64,000 bases of DNA. Origin: Crocinitomicaceae bacterium (GTDB lineage: Bacteria; Bacteroidota; Bacteroidia; Flavobacteriales_D; Crocinitomicaceae). Position numbers and translations under genes: made by a program. Position 1 is the first letter of the stretch, and each line of letters starts with the position of its first letter. The notes beneath the pieces are model-generated. The model ran no database searches, was not told the DNA's origin, and saw only the letters and a program-made list of their open reading frames with translations. The DNA is taken from assembly GCA_016708105.1 (NCBI GenBank), contig JADJGJ010000001.1:62001-126000 (forward strand). Reading direction: 5' to 3'. Shown piece by piece: positions 1-9,143 of this stretch.

Positions 1-66
1 GAGCAAGTACTGGTTGGCGGGGCAGGACAATATGTGCGGTTTATGAAAATTAAAATCAAAGAATAA
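1..66 (+). CDS. 3' end of a truncated gene (21 codons)
   Basis: An open frame enters from the left edge and ends at TAA at 64-66. The visible peptide ends YVRFMKIKIKE. Too little remains to name a family. It could be chance, but the frame is open from base 1 and is followed by an AT-rich non-coding stretch before the convergent leucine-rich-repeat gene. Confidence 0.4.
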   Translation, partial: EQVLVGGAGQYVRFMKIKIKE

Positions 67-240
67 TTGATTTGTCAGATGCGATTTCTGAATTAATACT
101 ATTCCTTTTCTTTCTTTTTAATTGATAATGTAGGCACAGGTCTCGATCTGAACCAACGAGAGAAATTTATTTTATAATCCAAAAAAACACCCGCGTGATT
201 GTATTGCTTAATTTGAGTTAAATCAAATAATGAATGGTCT

Positions 241-819
241 TTAGTTTGCGCAGTCACATGCAACATCAAATTCAATTTTAACCCAGGGTAAAAGAGTAGT
301 CCATTTTTTTTGAAATTCTTTGTTGTAAGTAATTCCGCGTAAGTCAAGATATCGCAATTTTTTCATGGTGGTGAAGGCTTGTGGCAAATCAGCAATTGGA
401 TTAAACCAAATATCAAACTTTACCAATTCTTGCAAATTGCCAATGCATTCAGAAATATATTTCACTTCATTTCTTCCCATGTAGAGTTCACGTAATTGAG
501 TGTTGAGACAAATTGCAGGGGGAAAAGTATCTAAATTATTTTTTTCAATTTTCAGAATTTCAAGATGAGGAAAAATAAAATTATCAGGCAAGGTGGTTAA
601 TTTGTTTTGAGATAAATCCAACTCACGCAAATTTTGAAATTGCATGAGCTCATCAGGCACCACTTCATATTTCATTTTGGTGAGAGATAATTTGAAAACA
701 GAATCAACGGGAACTGTTATGGCTTCTTCAATAGAATAGAACACATGATTTTTCTGTGCAATCAACTCAGCGTTGAAAAACAGCAAACTGATCAAGAATA
801 TGGCGACAGTTGATTTCAT
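241..819 (-). CDS. exported leucine-rich-repeat protein
   Basis: A 192-residue protein with an N-terminal signal peptide (about residues 1-21, ending in AELIAQ). About five leucine-rich repeats follow, of the pattern LxxLxLxxNxLxxLP, for example LRELDLSQNKLTTLP and LRELYMGRNEVKYI. LRR proteins of this size are usually binding scaffolds in the periplasm or on the surface; no catalytic domain is visible. The start lies inside the 3' end of ribF (53-base overlap), so the two are probably co-transcribed. The LRR domain is clear, but the ligand is unknown. Confidence 0.75.
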   Translation of the reverse strand: MKSTVAIFLISLLFFNAELIAQKNHVFYSIEEAITVPVDSVFKLSLTKMKYEVVPDELMQFQNLRELDLSQNKLTTLPDNFIFPHLEILKIEKNNLDTFPPAICLNTQLRELYMGRNEVKYISECIGNLQELVKFDIWFNPIADLPQAFTTMKKLRYLDLRGITYNKEFQKKWTTLLPWVKIEFDVACDCAN

Positions 820-1714
820 CTTTTTCCAATTGGTTTTTTAAGGCGGCAAGAGATTCAAAATTTTTCTCTTCCCTCACGCTATCTATCAAATATACGACCA
901 AATTCTGACCATAGAGTGAACGGTTAAAATCAAAAACATGTACCTCAACACGCTTTTCGCCGTCAGTGCTGACAGTGGGGCGTTGACCAATATTCATCAT
1001 GCCTTTATACGCTGTGCCGTCAATTTCAATCTGCACCGCAAACACCCCGCTATCTGGCAATAATTGTAATGGATTGGTTTGGAGATTAGCAGTTGGAAAA
1101 CCTATTTGTTGCCCCAATTGATCACCAGTTGTTACCGTACCGGTGAAATGGAAAATCTCACCCAACATGGCATTGGCATCCTTAACTTGTCCGGTTGAAA
1201 TGGCTTCTCTGATTTTTGTTGAGCTCACCTGAATTTCATTTTCAAGATGTGCAGGAATTTCATCAACATGAAAACCAAAAGCGGGCGCAAGTTCACGCAG
1301 TAAATCAATATTGCCTTCGCGGTTACGTCCAAATTGATGATTATAACCAATCACCAGCGTATGTATATTTAATTTGCCTACCAGAATATTCCGCACAAAG
1401 TCTATAGCAGCAATGCGAGAAAATTCTTTGTCAAATGGACATAATATTAAGTGATCAATACCCAGTTGCTCCAGTTTTTTAATTCTATCCTCAATAGTTT
1501 GTATCAAGGCCAGTCCATGATCATGAGGATGAAGAGCAATACGCGGATGAGGATGAAAAGTGAACACCACGGATTCTCCACCAATCATTGCGGCTTTTTC
1601 TTTGAGTTTCTGTAATATAGACTGATGACCAAGATGCACGCCGTCAAAGGTTCCCGGGGTTAATACCGGTTTCCTGATTTTTGTCACTTCGTTCAGGGTG
1701 TGATATACTTTCAA
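767..1714 (-). CDS. ribF: bifunctional riboflavin kinase / FAD synthetase
   Basis: A 315-residue cytoplasmic enzyme that phosphorylates riboflavin to FMN and adenylylates FMN to FAD. The N-terminal FAD synthetase half has the nucleotidyltransferase signature GTFDGVHLGHQSIL at residues 21-34 and FTFHPHPR. The C-terminal flavokinase half has GFPTANL and GMMNIGQRPT at about residues 203-245. Length matches the family. A TAnnTTTG promoter box lies about 32 bases upstream on the same strand. The 3' end overlaps the start of the LRR gene by 53 bases. Divergent from atpD. Confidence 0.95.
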   Translation of the reverse strand: MKVYHTLNEVTKIRKPVLTPGTFDGVHLGHQSILQKLKEKAAMIGGESVVFTFHPHPRIALHPHDHGLALIQTIEDRIKKLEQLGIDHLILCPFDKEFSRIAAIDFVRNILVGKLNIHTLVIGYNHQFGRNREGNIDLLRELAPAFGFHVDEIPAHLENEIQVSSTKIREAISTGQVKDANAMLGEIFHFTGTVTTGDQLGQQIGFPTANLQTNPLQLLPDSGVFAVQIEIDGTAYKGMMNIGQRPTVSTDGEKRVEVHVFDFNRSLYGQNLVVYLIDSVREEKNFESLAALKNQLEKDEINCRHILDQFAVFQR

Positions 1715-1745
1715 AGCGCTGTTTTCAAGGGTTTACAACTGATTC

Positions 1746-1753
1746 CAAAAGTA
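1746..1753 (-). promoter_or_regulatory. Bacteroidota -7 promoter box of ribF
   Basis: On the minus strand this reads TACTTTTG, a match to TAnnTTTG. It lies 32 bases upstream of the ribF ATG. No strong -33 box is evident. Confidence 0.5.
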
Positions 1754-1797
1754 ATTAAAAATCTTTCACCAAAATAAACCAACCGATAAAAAAGCGT

Positions 1798-1805
1798 TAC
1801 CTTTG
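1798..1805 (+). promoter_or_regulatory. Bacteroidota -7 promoter box of atpD
   Basis: TACCTTTG matches TAnnTTTG exactly, 41 bases upstream of the atpD ATG. It would give a short leader of about 35 nt. Confidence 0.65.
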
Positions 1806-1846
1806 CGCCGCGAAAAAAGATATACTAATTATAAATAGAATACAGC

Positions 1847-3349
1847 ATGTCAGGAGTAAAAGGTAAAATATCACAGGTTATCGGGCCTGTTGTTGACGTA
1901 AGTTTTTCAAAAGGCTCATCTTTGCCAAACATCTTGGATGCGCTTGAAGTTGTAAAAGCTGATGGTACAAAAGTAATTCTTGAAGTACAACAACACATTG
2001 GAGATGATGCCGTGCGCAGCATTGCAATGGATACTTCAGATGGTTTTACCCGTGGAATGGAAGTGGTATCAACCGGTTTTCCTATTCGTATGCCTAAAGG
2101 TGAGGCAATCAAAGGACGCTTATTTAATGTAATTGGTGATGCAATTGACGGCATTGATAATGTGGATAAATCAAACGGATTGCCAATTCACCGCGAAGCT
2201 CCAAAATTTGAAGATCTTTCAACCTCAACTGAAGTTCTTTTCACCGGAATTAAAGTAATTGACCTGATTGAACCTTATGCAAAAGGTGGTAAAATTGGTT
2301 TGTTCGGTGGTGCAGGTGTTGGTAAAACTGTATTGATTCAGGAGTTGATTAATAATATCGCAAAAGCTTATTCTGGTCTATCTGTATTTGCCGGAGTGGG
2401 TGAGCGTACACGTGAAGGAAATGACTTGTTGCGTGAAATGCTTGAGTCAGGCATCATTACTTACGGTGATGATTTTATGCACGACATGGAGAAAGGCGGA
2501 TGGGATCTTTCTAAAATTGATAAGTCAAAACTCAAAGAATCAAAAGCAACATTTGTTTTTGGTCAGATGAACGAGCCTCCGGGAGCACGTGCACGTGTGG
2601 CTTTATCAGGATTGACTTTGGCAGAATATTATCGTGATGGAGAAGGTGAAGGAAAAGGGAATGACATTCTTTTCTTCGTTGACAACATCTTCCGTTTTAC
2701 ACAAGCGGGTTCTGAGGTTTCGGCTCTTTTAGGTCGTATGCCTTCAGCGGTGGGTTACCAACCAACACTGGCAACAGAAATGGGTGCAATGCAAGAGCGC
2801 ATCACCTCAACTAAAAACGGATCTATCACTTCAGTTCAGGCGGTATACGTACCTGCAGATGACTTGACTGACCCGGCGCCGGCTACAACATTCGCCCACT
2901 TGGATGCCACTACTGTATTGTCTCGTAAAATTGCTGAGTTGGGTATCTATCCTGCGGTTGACCCGTTAGATTCTACTTCTCGTATCTTAACTGCTGCAAT
3001 CGTTGGACAAGAACATTATGATTGCGCTCAACGCGTAAAATTAACCTTGCAACGTTATAAAGAATTACAAGATATCATCGCCATTTTAGGGATGGATGAA
3101 TTATCTGAGGAAGATAAACTAGTTGTGCACCGCGCACGTCGTGTTCAACGTTTCCTTTCACAACCTTTCCACGTAGCAGAACAGTTCACCGGTCTTAAAG
3201 GAGCGTTGGTTGACATTAAAGACACCATCAAAGGATTCAACATGATCATGGATGGTAAAGTAGATAAATATCCTGAGGCCGCCTTCAACTTGAAAGGTAC
3301 TATTGAACAAGCTATGGAAGCAGGAGAAAAAATGCTTGCTGGAAATTAA
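1847..3349 (+). CDS. atpD: F1Fo ATP synthase subunit beta
   Basis: A 500-residue catalytic subunit of the F1 head, which makes ATP from ADP and phosphate on the inner face of the membrane. The Walker A motif GGAGVGKT is at about residues 154-161. It is followed by GERTREGNDLL, by ALSGLTLAEYYRD with the Walker B segment DILFFVDNIFRF, and by the conserved LLGRMPSAVGYQPTL. Length fits. atpC follows after 10 bases. The other ATP synthase subunit genes are absent, the usual split arrangement in Bacteroidota where beta and epsilon form their own operon. Confidence 0.98.
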   Translation: MSGVKGKISQVIGPVVDVSFSKGSSLPNILDALEVVKADGTKVILEVQQHIGDDAVRSIAMDTSDGFTRGMEVVSTGFPIRMPKGEAIKGRLFNVIGDAIDGIDNVDKSNGLPIHREAPKFEDLSTSTEVLFTGIKVIDLIEPYAKGGKIGLFGGAGVGKTVLIQELINNIAKAYSGLSVFAGVGERTREGNDLLREMLESGIITYGDDFMHDMEKGGWDLSKIDKSKLKESKATFVFGQMNEPPGARARVALSGLTLAEYYRDGEGEGKGNDILFFVDNIFRFTQAGSEVSALLGRMPSAVGYQPTLATEMGAMQERITSTKNGSITSVQAVYVPADDLTDPAPATTFAHLDATTVLSRKIAELGIYPAVDPLDSTSRILTAAIVGQEHYDCAQRVKLTLQRYKELQDIIAILGMDELSEEDKLVVHRARRVQRFLSQPFHVAEQFTGLKGALVDIKDTIKGFNMIMDGKVDKYPEAAFNLKGTIEQAMEAGEKMLAGN

Positions 3350-3359
3350 TTGACACACC

Positions 3360-3653
3360 ATGTTACTTGAAGTAATCACACCAGACGAACTCCTCTATAA
3401 AGGAAATGTAAGTCATGTCGTTCTTCCCGGACTGGATGGACAATTTGGCGTACTGAATCTGCACGCACCCATGATTTCTGCCTTAGCTAAAGGATCTGTA
3501 AAGGTTGATCAAAAAGTGAGTGAAAACAATAACCCTGAACTTTACAATGGTAAACTAAATGCAAAACACAAAAGTGATGCAAGTTTTACCTTTGAAATCA
3601 ACGGGGGTGTTATTGAAATCAAGGATAACAAAATCATGGTTTTGGCGGAGTGA
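3360..3653 (+). CDS. atpC: F1Fo ATP synthase subunit epsilon (N-terminal domain form)
   Basis: A 97-residue subunit of the F1 central stalk. It begins MLLEVITPDELLYKG and has the beta-sandwich signature LPGLDGQFGVLNLHAPMISAL, then EINGGVIEIKDNKIMVLAE. It is shorter than the 130-140 residue epsilon of many bacteria because the C-terminal helical hairpin is missing, as is common in Bacteroidota. That hairpin inhibits ATP hydrolysis elsewhere, so the inhibition is probably absent here (inference). Downstream is the 71-bp repeat array. Confidence 0.93.
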   Translation: MLLEVITPDELLYKGNVSHVVLPGLDGQFGVLNLHAPMISALAKGSVKVDQKVSENNNPELYNGKLNAKHKSDASFTFEINGGVIEIKDNKIMVLAE

Positions 3654-3688
3654 TTTGGGGTTTAGGGATTAGGACTTAGGGCAGAGGG

Positions 3689-4470
3689 GTTGCGCTCTCA
3701 CACTGCGTCTGCGTAAGTGTGAATACTATTCGCCTCTACGGTTATAATCTCCGCTCTCACACTCAAACTCACACTGTGTCTGCGTAAGTGTGAATGCGAT
3801 TAGCCCCTACGGTAATTATCTCCGCTCTCACACTCAAACTCACACTGTGTCTGCGTAAGTGTGAATACGATTCGCCCCTACGGTTATAATCTCCGCTCTC
3901 ACACTCAAACTCACACTGCGTCTGCGTAAGTGAGAATACGATTCGCTCCTACGGTTATAATCTCCGCTCTCACACTCAAACTCACACTGCGTCTGCGTAA
4001 GTGCGAATGCGATTCGCCTCTACGGTTATAATCTCCGCTCTCACACTCACACTGCGTCTGCGTAAGTGTGAATACGATTCGCCCCTGCGGTAATAATCTC
4101 CGCTCTCACACTCAAACTCACACTGCGTTTGTGTAAGTGTGAATGCGATTAGCCCCTACGGTAATAATCTCCGCTCTCACACTGCGTCTGCGTAAATGTT
4201 AATACGATTCGCCCCTACGGTAATTATCTCCGCTCTCACACTCAAACTCACACTGCGTCTGCGTTAGTGCGAATGCGATTCGCCCCTGCGGTAATTATCT
4301 CCGCTCTCACACTCAAACTCACACTGCGTCTGTGTAAGTGTGAATACGATTAGCCCCTACGGTAATAATCTCCGCTCTCACACTCAAACTCACACTGCGT
4401 CTGCGTAAATGTTAATACGATTCGCCCCTACGGTAATTATCTCCGCTCTCACACTCAAACTCACACTGTC
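3689..4470 (+). repeat. 71-bp tandem repeat array, about 12 copies
   Basis: This fills the 916-base gap between atpC and uppS. Copies start with CTCCGCTCTCACACT at 3749, 3820, 3891, 3962, 4033, 4098, 4169, 4228, 4299, 4370 and 4441, with a partial first copy near 3691. Spacing is 71 bases except one of 65 and one of 59. These lose one or two 6-bp CTCACA/CTCAAA sub-units. Each unit has a TCACACT/AGTGTGA inverted repeat (11-base loop), then GAATACGATTC and CGCCCCTACGG. No reading frame is conserved because 71 is not a multiple of three. 3654-3688 and 4471-4569 hold nothing else recognisable. Confidence 0.95.
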
Positions 4471-4569
4471 CTCTTCCTGTTAACCTTTGTTAAACCATCA
4501 ATATCCGAAGATAAGTCTCGTTAGATTTACTGCAATGTCACAAAAAATGAGCAAATTTGCGGCTTCGCT

Positions 4570-5310
4570 ATGAGCTATAAAGATCAGTTGGATATGAATC
4601 GCATTCCTCGCCATGTTGCAATCATCATGGATGGTAACGGGCGTTGGGCAAAAGAAAAGGGGCAGGCACGTTTGGTTGGTCATGCTACCGGCGTTGAGGC
4701 TGTGCGAGAATCTCTAACAGCTGCCAGCGAAATTAAAGTGGAGTTTCTCACGCTCTACGCTTTTTCAACTGAAAACTGGAATCGTCCCAAAGAGGAGGTT
4801 GAGGGGTTGATGGACTTGCTGGTACAAACCATTGCCAGTGAGCTTGAATCGCTTTGCAGTAATGATGTTCGCTTAGTATCTATCGGAAATATGGCAGAAT
4901 TGCCAGAGCGGTGCCGCGAAGAATTGTTGTCTGCTATTGACAAAACAAAAAACAATAACGGAACTACTTTGGTGCTTGCGCTGAATTACAGTGCAAAAAC
5001 TGAAATCATTGCCGCAATAAAAAATATCGCGCAGCGTTATAAGTCGGGTGAAATTGAATTGAATGATATTACAGCTGAATTAGTGAGCAATCATTTGTAT
5101 ACTGCCGGAATACCTGATCCGGAACTTATGATCAGAACAAGTGGAGAAATAAGAATCAGCAATTTTTTGTTGTGGCAGTTAGCGTATAGTGAGTTGCATT
5201 TCACACCTAAATTCTGGCCTGATTTTAAAAAGGAAGATTTTTTTCAGGCAATTTATGAATATCAGCACCGCGAAAGACGATTTGGAAAGGTTAGCGAACA
5301 AGTACAATAA
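4570..5310 (+). CDS. uppS: isoprenyl (undecaprenyl) diphosphate synthase
   Basis: A 246-residue cis-prenyltransferase that elongates farnesyl diphosphate with isopentenyl diphosphate, making the C55 lipid carrier for peptidoglycan and surface polysaccharides. HVAIIMDGNGRWAK at about residues 15-28 contains the catalytic Asp21. The C-terminal signature DPELMIRTSGEIRISNFLLWQ is present. The usual family residues are RTSGExRLSNFLLWQ, so one Leu is Ile here. bamA begins 5 bases after the stop, so they form an operon. This grouping of uppS, bamA and skp genes is common in Bacteroidota. Confidence 0.96.
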   Translation: MSYKDQLDMNRIPRHVAIIMDGNGRWAKEKGQARLVGHATGVEAVRESLTAASEIKVEFLTLYAFSTENWNRPKEEVEGLMDLLVQTIASELESLCSNDVRLVSIGNMAELPERCREELLSAIDKTKNNNGTTLVLALNYSAKTEIIAAIKNIAQRYKSGEIELNDITAELVSNHLYTAGIPDPELMIRTSGEIRISNFLLWQLAYSELHFTPKFWPDFKKEDFFQAIYEYQHRERRFGKVSEQVQ

Positions 5311-5315
5311 CTAGG

Positions 5316-7934
5316 ATGAAACTACTCAGAATATTTTTTACAACAACAATTTTAGCACTTGTCTATCAAATGACTTGGGCACAATACGGCACTACCATTG
5401 GTGGTGATAATTCTTATCTCAATCCTGAAAAACATACCATTGCCGGTATTCGCGTTTCAGGGGTGCCTTATTATGATGAGTCGGCTATCATTTTAATTTC
5501 AGGACTTACCGTTGGAAAAGAAATCACCATTCCGGGAGAAGATATTACCAACGCAATTAAAAAATTGTGGGAGCAGGAATTATTCTCTGATGTTCAGATT
5601 TTACAAGATGGTCCGTTTATGCCAAATGGGGATGTTTTTCTGATTATTCAGGTTGAAGGTCGTCCTAAATTGGGATCATTCCGCTTTGCACAAAATGGTC
5701 AAGTTTCAAAATCAGAGTCTGATAAAATACGTGAAATCATAAACCTTTATTCAGGTAAAACAATTACTGAAACGCTTGTTAAAAATACGGAGAACATCAT
5801 CCGTGGTTTCTACCAAGAAAAAGGATTTTTATATGCTAATGTGAAAATAACTCAAGAGAATGACACCACTAATTTTAATTCGCGGAATTTCATTATCACG
5901 GTAGAGAAGGGCGAGAAAATTAAAATTGGTCAAATCAATTTCTACGAAAATGAGTTGACGGTTTTTGAAGAAGAAGATTCAAAATTTGAACAATGGAAAC
6001 AAAAAAATTCTGTCAGTGACAGAGGTTTGCGCGCCGGCATGAAAGACACCAAACAAACAGGTGTTATGCGCATTTTCAAGCGATCTAAGTTTAATAAAAC
6101 GGCGTATGAACGAGACAAGGCATCCTTGATTGATCGGTACAACGCTATTGGTATGCGTGATGCAATTATTCTAAAAGATTCAGTGTACAAAATAGACGAT
6201 AAACATATTGGAATTGACATCTATGTGAGTCAGGGTGAGAAATATTATTTTGGTGATATTGTATGGGTTGGTAATTCAAAATATCGCGGTGGTCAGCTAG
6301 ATACTTTACTGGGAATTAAAAAAGGAGATGTCTATAATAAGCCATTGCTTGAGCAGCGCCTCTACATGAGTATGGACGGGCGTGATGTTACATCACTGTA
6401 CATGGATCGCGGGTATCTTTTTTTCAATATCATGGCGGTTGAAATGAATATTGATTCAAACAACTACATCAATTATGAGTTGCGAATATCTGAAGGAAAA
6501 GAAGCGCGTGTAAAAAATATCATCATCAAAGGAAATACAAAAACAAATGATCACGTAATTCTGCGCGAAATACGCACCAAACCGGGTGATCTTTTTAGCC
6601 GAAATGACATCATCAGAACGCAGCGTGAGTTAGCAAATTTGGGTTATTTTGACCCTGAACAATTTCAGGTAAATCCTATACCTAACCCGGTAGATGGTAC
6701 GGTTGATATTGAATACACCGTGGTAGAAAAATCATCAGATCAAGTTGAATTATCAGGTGGATACGGAGCCGGTAGATTGATTGGTACAGTAGGTTTATCG
6801 TTCACTAATTTTTCTACTAAAAACTTTTTCAAAAAAGATGCTTGGCAACCATTACCAACCGGTGACGGTCAGCGTTTGAGTATTCGTGGGCAAACGTATG
6901 GTAAAGGTTATCAGTCATACAATTTTTCTTTTTCTGAACCTTGGCTTGGCGGTAAAAAACCTATTTCATTTTCAATTTTCATGTCTCACTCGCTGTTGAG
7001 CAGCGGTGATAAAGAATCAACTACCTACAGTCAAACATCCATTACGTCTATTGGTTCGGGTATTGGCTCACGCTTAAAATGGCCTGATGATTATTTTCAG
7101 ATTTATGCTGAGCTTGCTTATCAGTATTATGATTTGAGAAATTCGTCATACTTTGTTTTTTCTAATGGATATTCAAACAATATCTCAATGCAAACAGTAA
7201 TTACACGTAATTCAGTTTCTGATCCTATTTATCCACGCAGTGGTTCAAAATTTACGCTGACCTTAAAATCTACCTTGCCATATTTTCTTTTTGAAGATTA
7301 TTCGCCTGAAGAATATCTGGCGATGAATGATCAAGAACGCTATAAATATGTTGAGTACTATAAAATCAAATTCAGTGGAGAATGGTATGTGCCGTTGACG
7401 CAGAATAAAAAATTGGTACTGCGCCCTAAATTTGGATTTGGTGTAATGGGTGCTTATAACCCGTATAAAGGTGATTCGCCGTTTGAACGTTTTTACTTAG
7501 GAGGTAGTGGTATGAACGGAACCTGGCAGTTTGATGGTCGTGAAATTATAGCCTTGCGCGGGTATGACGGAACAAGTCCAATCTCACCAACAACTGGAGC
7601 AACAGTAATTACGAGATATTCATTAGAATTGCGTTATCCACTTTCACTAAATCCAAGCGCAACTATTTACGGTTTGGCATTTATTGAAGCAGGAAATACC
7701 TATACCAGCCTGCGTGATTTTAACCCGTTCAATGTGAAGCGTGCAGCAGGTGCCGGGGTGAGAATATTTTTACCTATGTTTGGTATGTTGGGGGTTGACT
7801 TTGCCTGGGGATTTGATCCGCTTGATCCCGGATCTAACGGCTTTAGCAGCCCATCTTCTAATCCGGGCTTGAATGAAAAAGGAATAGTGTTTGGTGTATT
7901 CCCAGTTATTGGTATGACTTTAGGAGATTTATAA
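5316..7934 (+). CDS. bamA: outer membrane protein assembly factor BamA
   Basis: An 872-residue protein with a signal peptide (MKLLRIFFTTTILALVYQMTWAQ). Several POTRA repeats follow over about residues 35-440, for example the segment ending ARVKNIIIKGNTKTNDHVILREI. A 16-stranded Omp85 barrel follows, with the lid-loop type signature GGSGMNGTW and the sequence IIALRGYD. BamA folds and inserts beta-barrel proteins into the outer membrane. It sits between uppS and two Skp-like chaperone genes, which deliver its substrates. POTRA 3 seems to contain an extended insert rich in Lys and Arg, common in this phylum. Confidence 0.95.
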   Translation: MKLLRIFFTTTILALVYQMTWAQYGTTIGGDNSYLNPEKHTIAGIRVSGVPYYDESAIILISGLTVGKEITIPGEDITNAIKKLWEQELFSDVQILQDGPFMPNGDVFLIIQVEGRPKLGSFRFAQNGQVSKSESDKIREIINLYSGKTITETLVKNTENIIRGFYQEKGFLYANVKITQENDTTNFNSRNFIITVEKGEKIKIGQINFYENELTVFEEEDSKFEQWKQKNSVSDRGLRAGMKDTKQTGVMRIFKRSKFNKTAYERDKASLIDRYNAIGMRDAIILKDSVYKIDDKHIGIDIYVSQGEKYYFGDIVWVGNSKYRGGQLDTLLGIKKGDVYNKPLLEQRLYMSMDGRDVTSLYMDRGYLFFNIMAVEMNIDSNNYINYELRISEGKEARVKNIIIKGNTKTNDHVILREIRTKPGDLFSRNDIIRTQRELANLGYFDPEQFQVNPIPNPVDGTVDIEYTVVEKSSDQVELSGGYGAGRLIGTVGLSFTNFSTKNFFKKDAWQPLPTGDGQRLSIRGQTYGKGYQSYNFSFSEPWLGGKKPISFSIFMSHSLLSSGDKESTTYSQTSITSIGSGIGSRLKWPDDYFQIYAELAYQYYDLRNSSYFVFSNGYSNNISMQTVITRNSVSDPIYPRSGSKFTLTLKSTLPYFLFEDYSPEEYLAMNDQERYKYVEYYKIKFSGEWYVPLTQNKKLVLRPKFGFGVMGAYNPYKGDSPFERFYLGGSGMNGTWQFDGREIIALRGYDGTSPISPTTGATVITRYSLELRYPLSLNPSATIYGLAFIEAGNTYTSLRDFNPFNVKRAAGAGVRIFLPMFGMLGVDFAWGFDPLDPGSNGFSSPSSNPGLNEKGIVFGVFPVIGMTLGDL

Positions 7935-7966
7935 ACAGAATTTGAATTGAGATAAAAACAAAACGT

Positions 7967-8491
7967 ATGAAAAAATCAGGATTGTTACTGGCTCTGTTTT
8001 TTGGTTTGATGTCTGTCACATACAGTCAGAAATATGGCTATGTAGATACGCAGTACATTTTAGAAAACGTACCTGAATACGCTGATGCACAAGCTGAGTT
8101 GAATAAACTTTCAGAGCAGTGGATGCAAGAAATTGAAGAAAAATTTATGCTGGTCGATAAAATGCAACGTGAGTTTGACTCCGAAGCTATTTTATTACCT
8201 GAAGAAATAAAAAAACAACGCCAGCAAGATATTGATAATGGGCGCACAGCTGCCATGGAATTACAAAAACGCAGATTTGGTGTTGGTGGTGATTTATTTA
8301 TGAAGCGTGAAGAATTGATAAAACCCATTCAAGATCGTATCTTTACCGCCATTCAGGAAATTGCCATTGAAGGTAGCTACGCCTTTATTTTTGATAAAGC
8401 AAATCAGTCTAATCTGCTATACGCAGATCCTAAATTTGATTTGTCAGATAAGGTGCTCCGAAAAATGGGCATAACAATTGCAAAGAATTAA
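7967..8491 (+). CDS. OmpH/Skp family periplasmic chaperone, copy 1
   Basis: A 174-residue exported protein (signal peptide ending TYSQ). It starts the mature part with KYGYVDTQYILENVPEY, the typical OmpH opening, then a long charged helical section and a C-terminal AFIFDKANQSNLLYADPKFDLSD strand region. Skp trimers hold unfolded outer membrane proteins in the periplasm for BamA. It begins 32 bases after bamA and is followed by a second paralogue. Confidence 0.9.
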   Translation: MKKSGLLLALFFGLMSVTYSQKYGYVDTQYILENVPEYADAQAELNKLSEQWMQEIEEKFMLVDKMQREFDSEAILLPEEIKKQRQQDIDNGRTAAMELQKRRFGVGGDLFMKREELIKPIQDRIFTAIQEIAIEGSYAFIFDKANQSNLLYADPKFDLSDKVLRKMGITIAKN

Positions 8492-8506
8492 AAAAAATAA
8501 TAACCC

Positions 8507-8537
8507 GGCTCAGAAAAAACCGTAAACAACCTGAGCC
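8507..8537 (+). promoter_or_regulatory. hairpin between the two skp-like genes
   Basis: GGCTCAG (8507-8513) pairs with CTGAGCC (8531-8537) across a 17-base loop. No T-run follows, so it looks more like a processing or stability hairpin than a terminator. Confidence 0.4.
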
Positions 8538-8558
8538 ATCAAACGAAAACCTCGAATT

Positions 8559-9104
8559 ATGAAATATCTTAAATCAACCGTGATTGCATTACTAAGCTTA
8601 TTTGCTATTGGATTTTTTTCAAACTCAGCGCAATCACAAACACCAAAATTTGCTCATATTGATTATTTGAAAGTGGTAGACAGTATTCCATCTATGATGG
8701 CAGCAGACAAAGAAATACAAGGATTTTTGGATGCCGGTCAGAAAACTATTTTGGAAATGGAACAGGCACTGGATGATGAATACAATAAATACATGACAGA
8801 AAAACCAACCTTGTCACTTGTTATGCAAGAGTTGCGTGAAAAACAATTAATGGAGCAACAACAAATGCTTGAATACAAAAAACAATCCTTGCAACAAGAT
8901 TTGGAAATTCTAAATCAACGTTTGTATGGCCCAATTGAAGAGAGCTTGAAAAAAGCCATTGAAATTGTTGCTGTGCGTTATAAAGTTACTTACGTGCTTG
9001 AAGTAACATCACTATTATACACTGACCCTGCAGGTGGTTTAGACCTTACTAAAGAAGTACGTGTAGAACTACTTCGTTTAGAGAAAGAGCGTACAGGTTT
9101 GTAG
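8559..9104 (+). CDS. OmpH/Skp family periplasmic chaperone, copy 2
   Basis: A 181-residue protein with a signal peptide ending in SAQSQ. The mature start KFAHIDYLKVVDSIPSM is followed by a coiled-coil-rich helical hairpin, heavy in Gln and Glu at about residues 60-130. It is a divergent paralogue of the preceding gene. Paired skp genes behind bamA are normal in this phylum. The gene ends the uppS-bamA-skp-skp run; the next gene is convergent. Confidence 0.88.
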   Translation: MKYLKSTVIALLSLFAIGFFSNSAQSQTPKFAHIDYLKVVDSIPSMMAADKEIQGFLDAGQKTILEMEQALDDEYNKYMTEKPTLSLVMQELREKQLMEQQQMLEYKKQSLQQDLEILNQRLYGPIEESLKKAIEIVAVRYKVTYVLEVTSLLYTDPAGGLDLTKEVRVELLRLEKERTGL

Positions 9105-9143
9105 TTTAATAAGACTATAAGGACAGAAGGAGTTGGATTGAAA

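Noticed and set aside
99..347. 82-residue reading frame on the minus strand
   Set aside because: Overlaps the C-terminal end of the LRR gene in another frame and has no recognisable features.
3689..4470. CRISPR array
   Set aside because: The whole 71-bp unit is repeated, without unique spacers, and there are no cas genes nearby.
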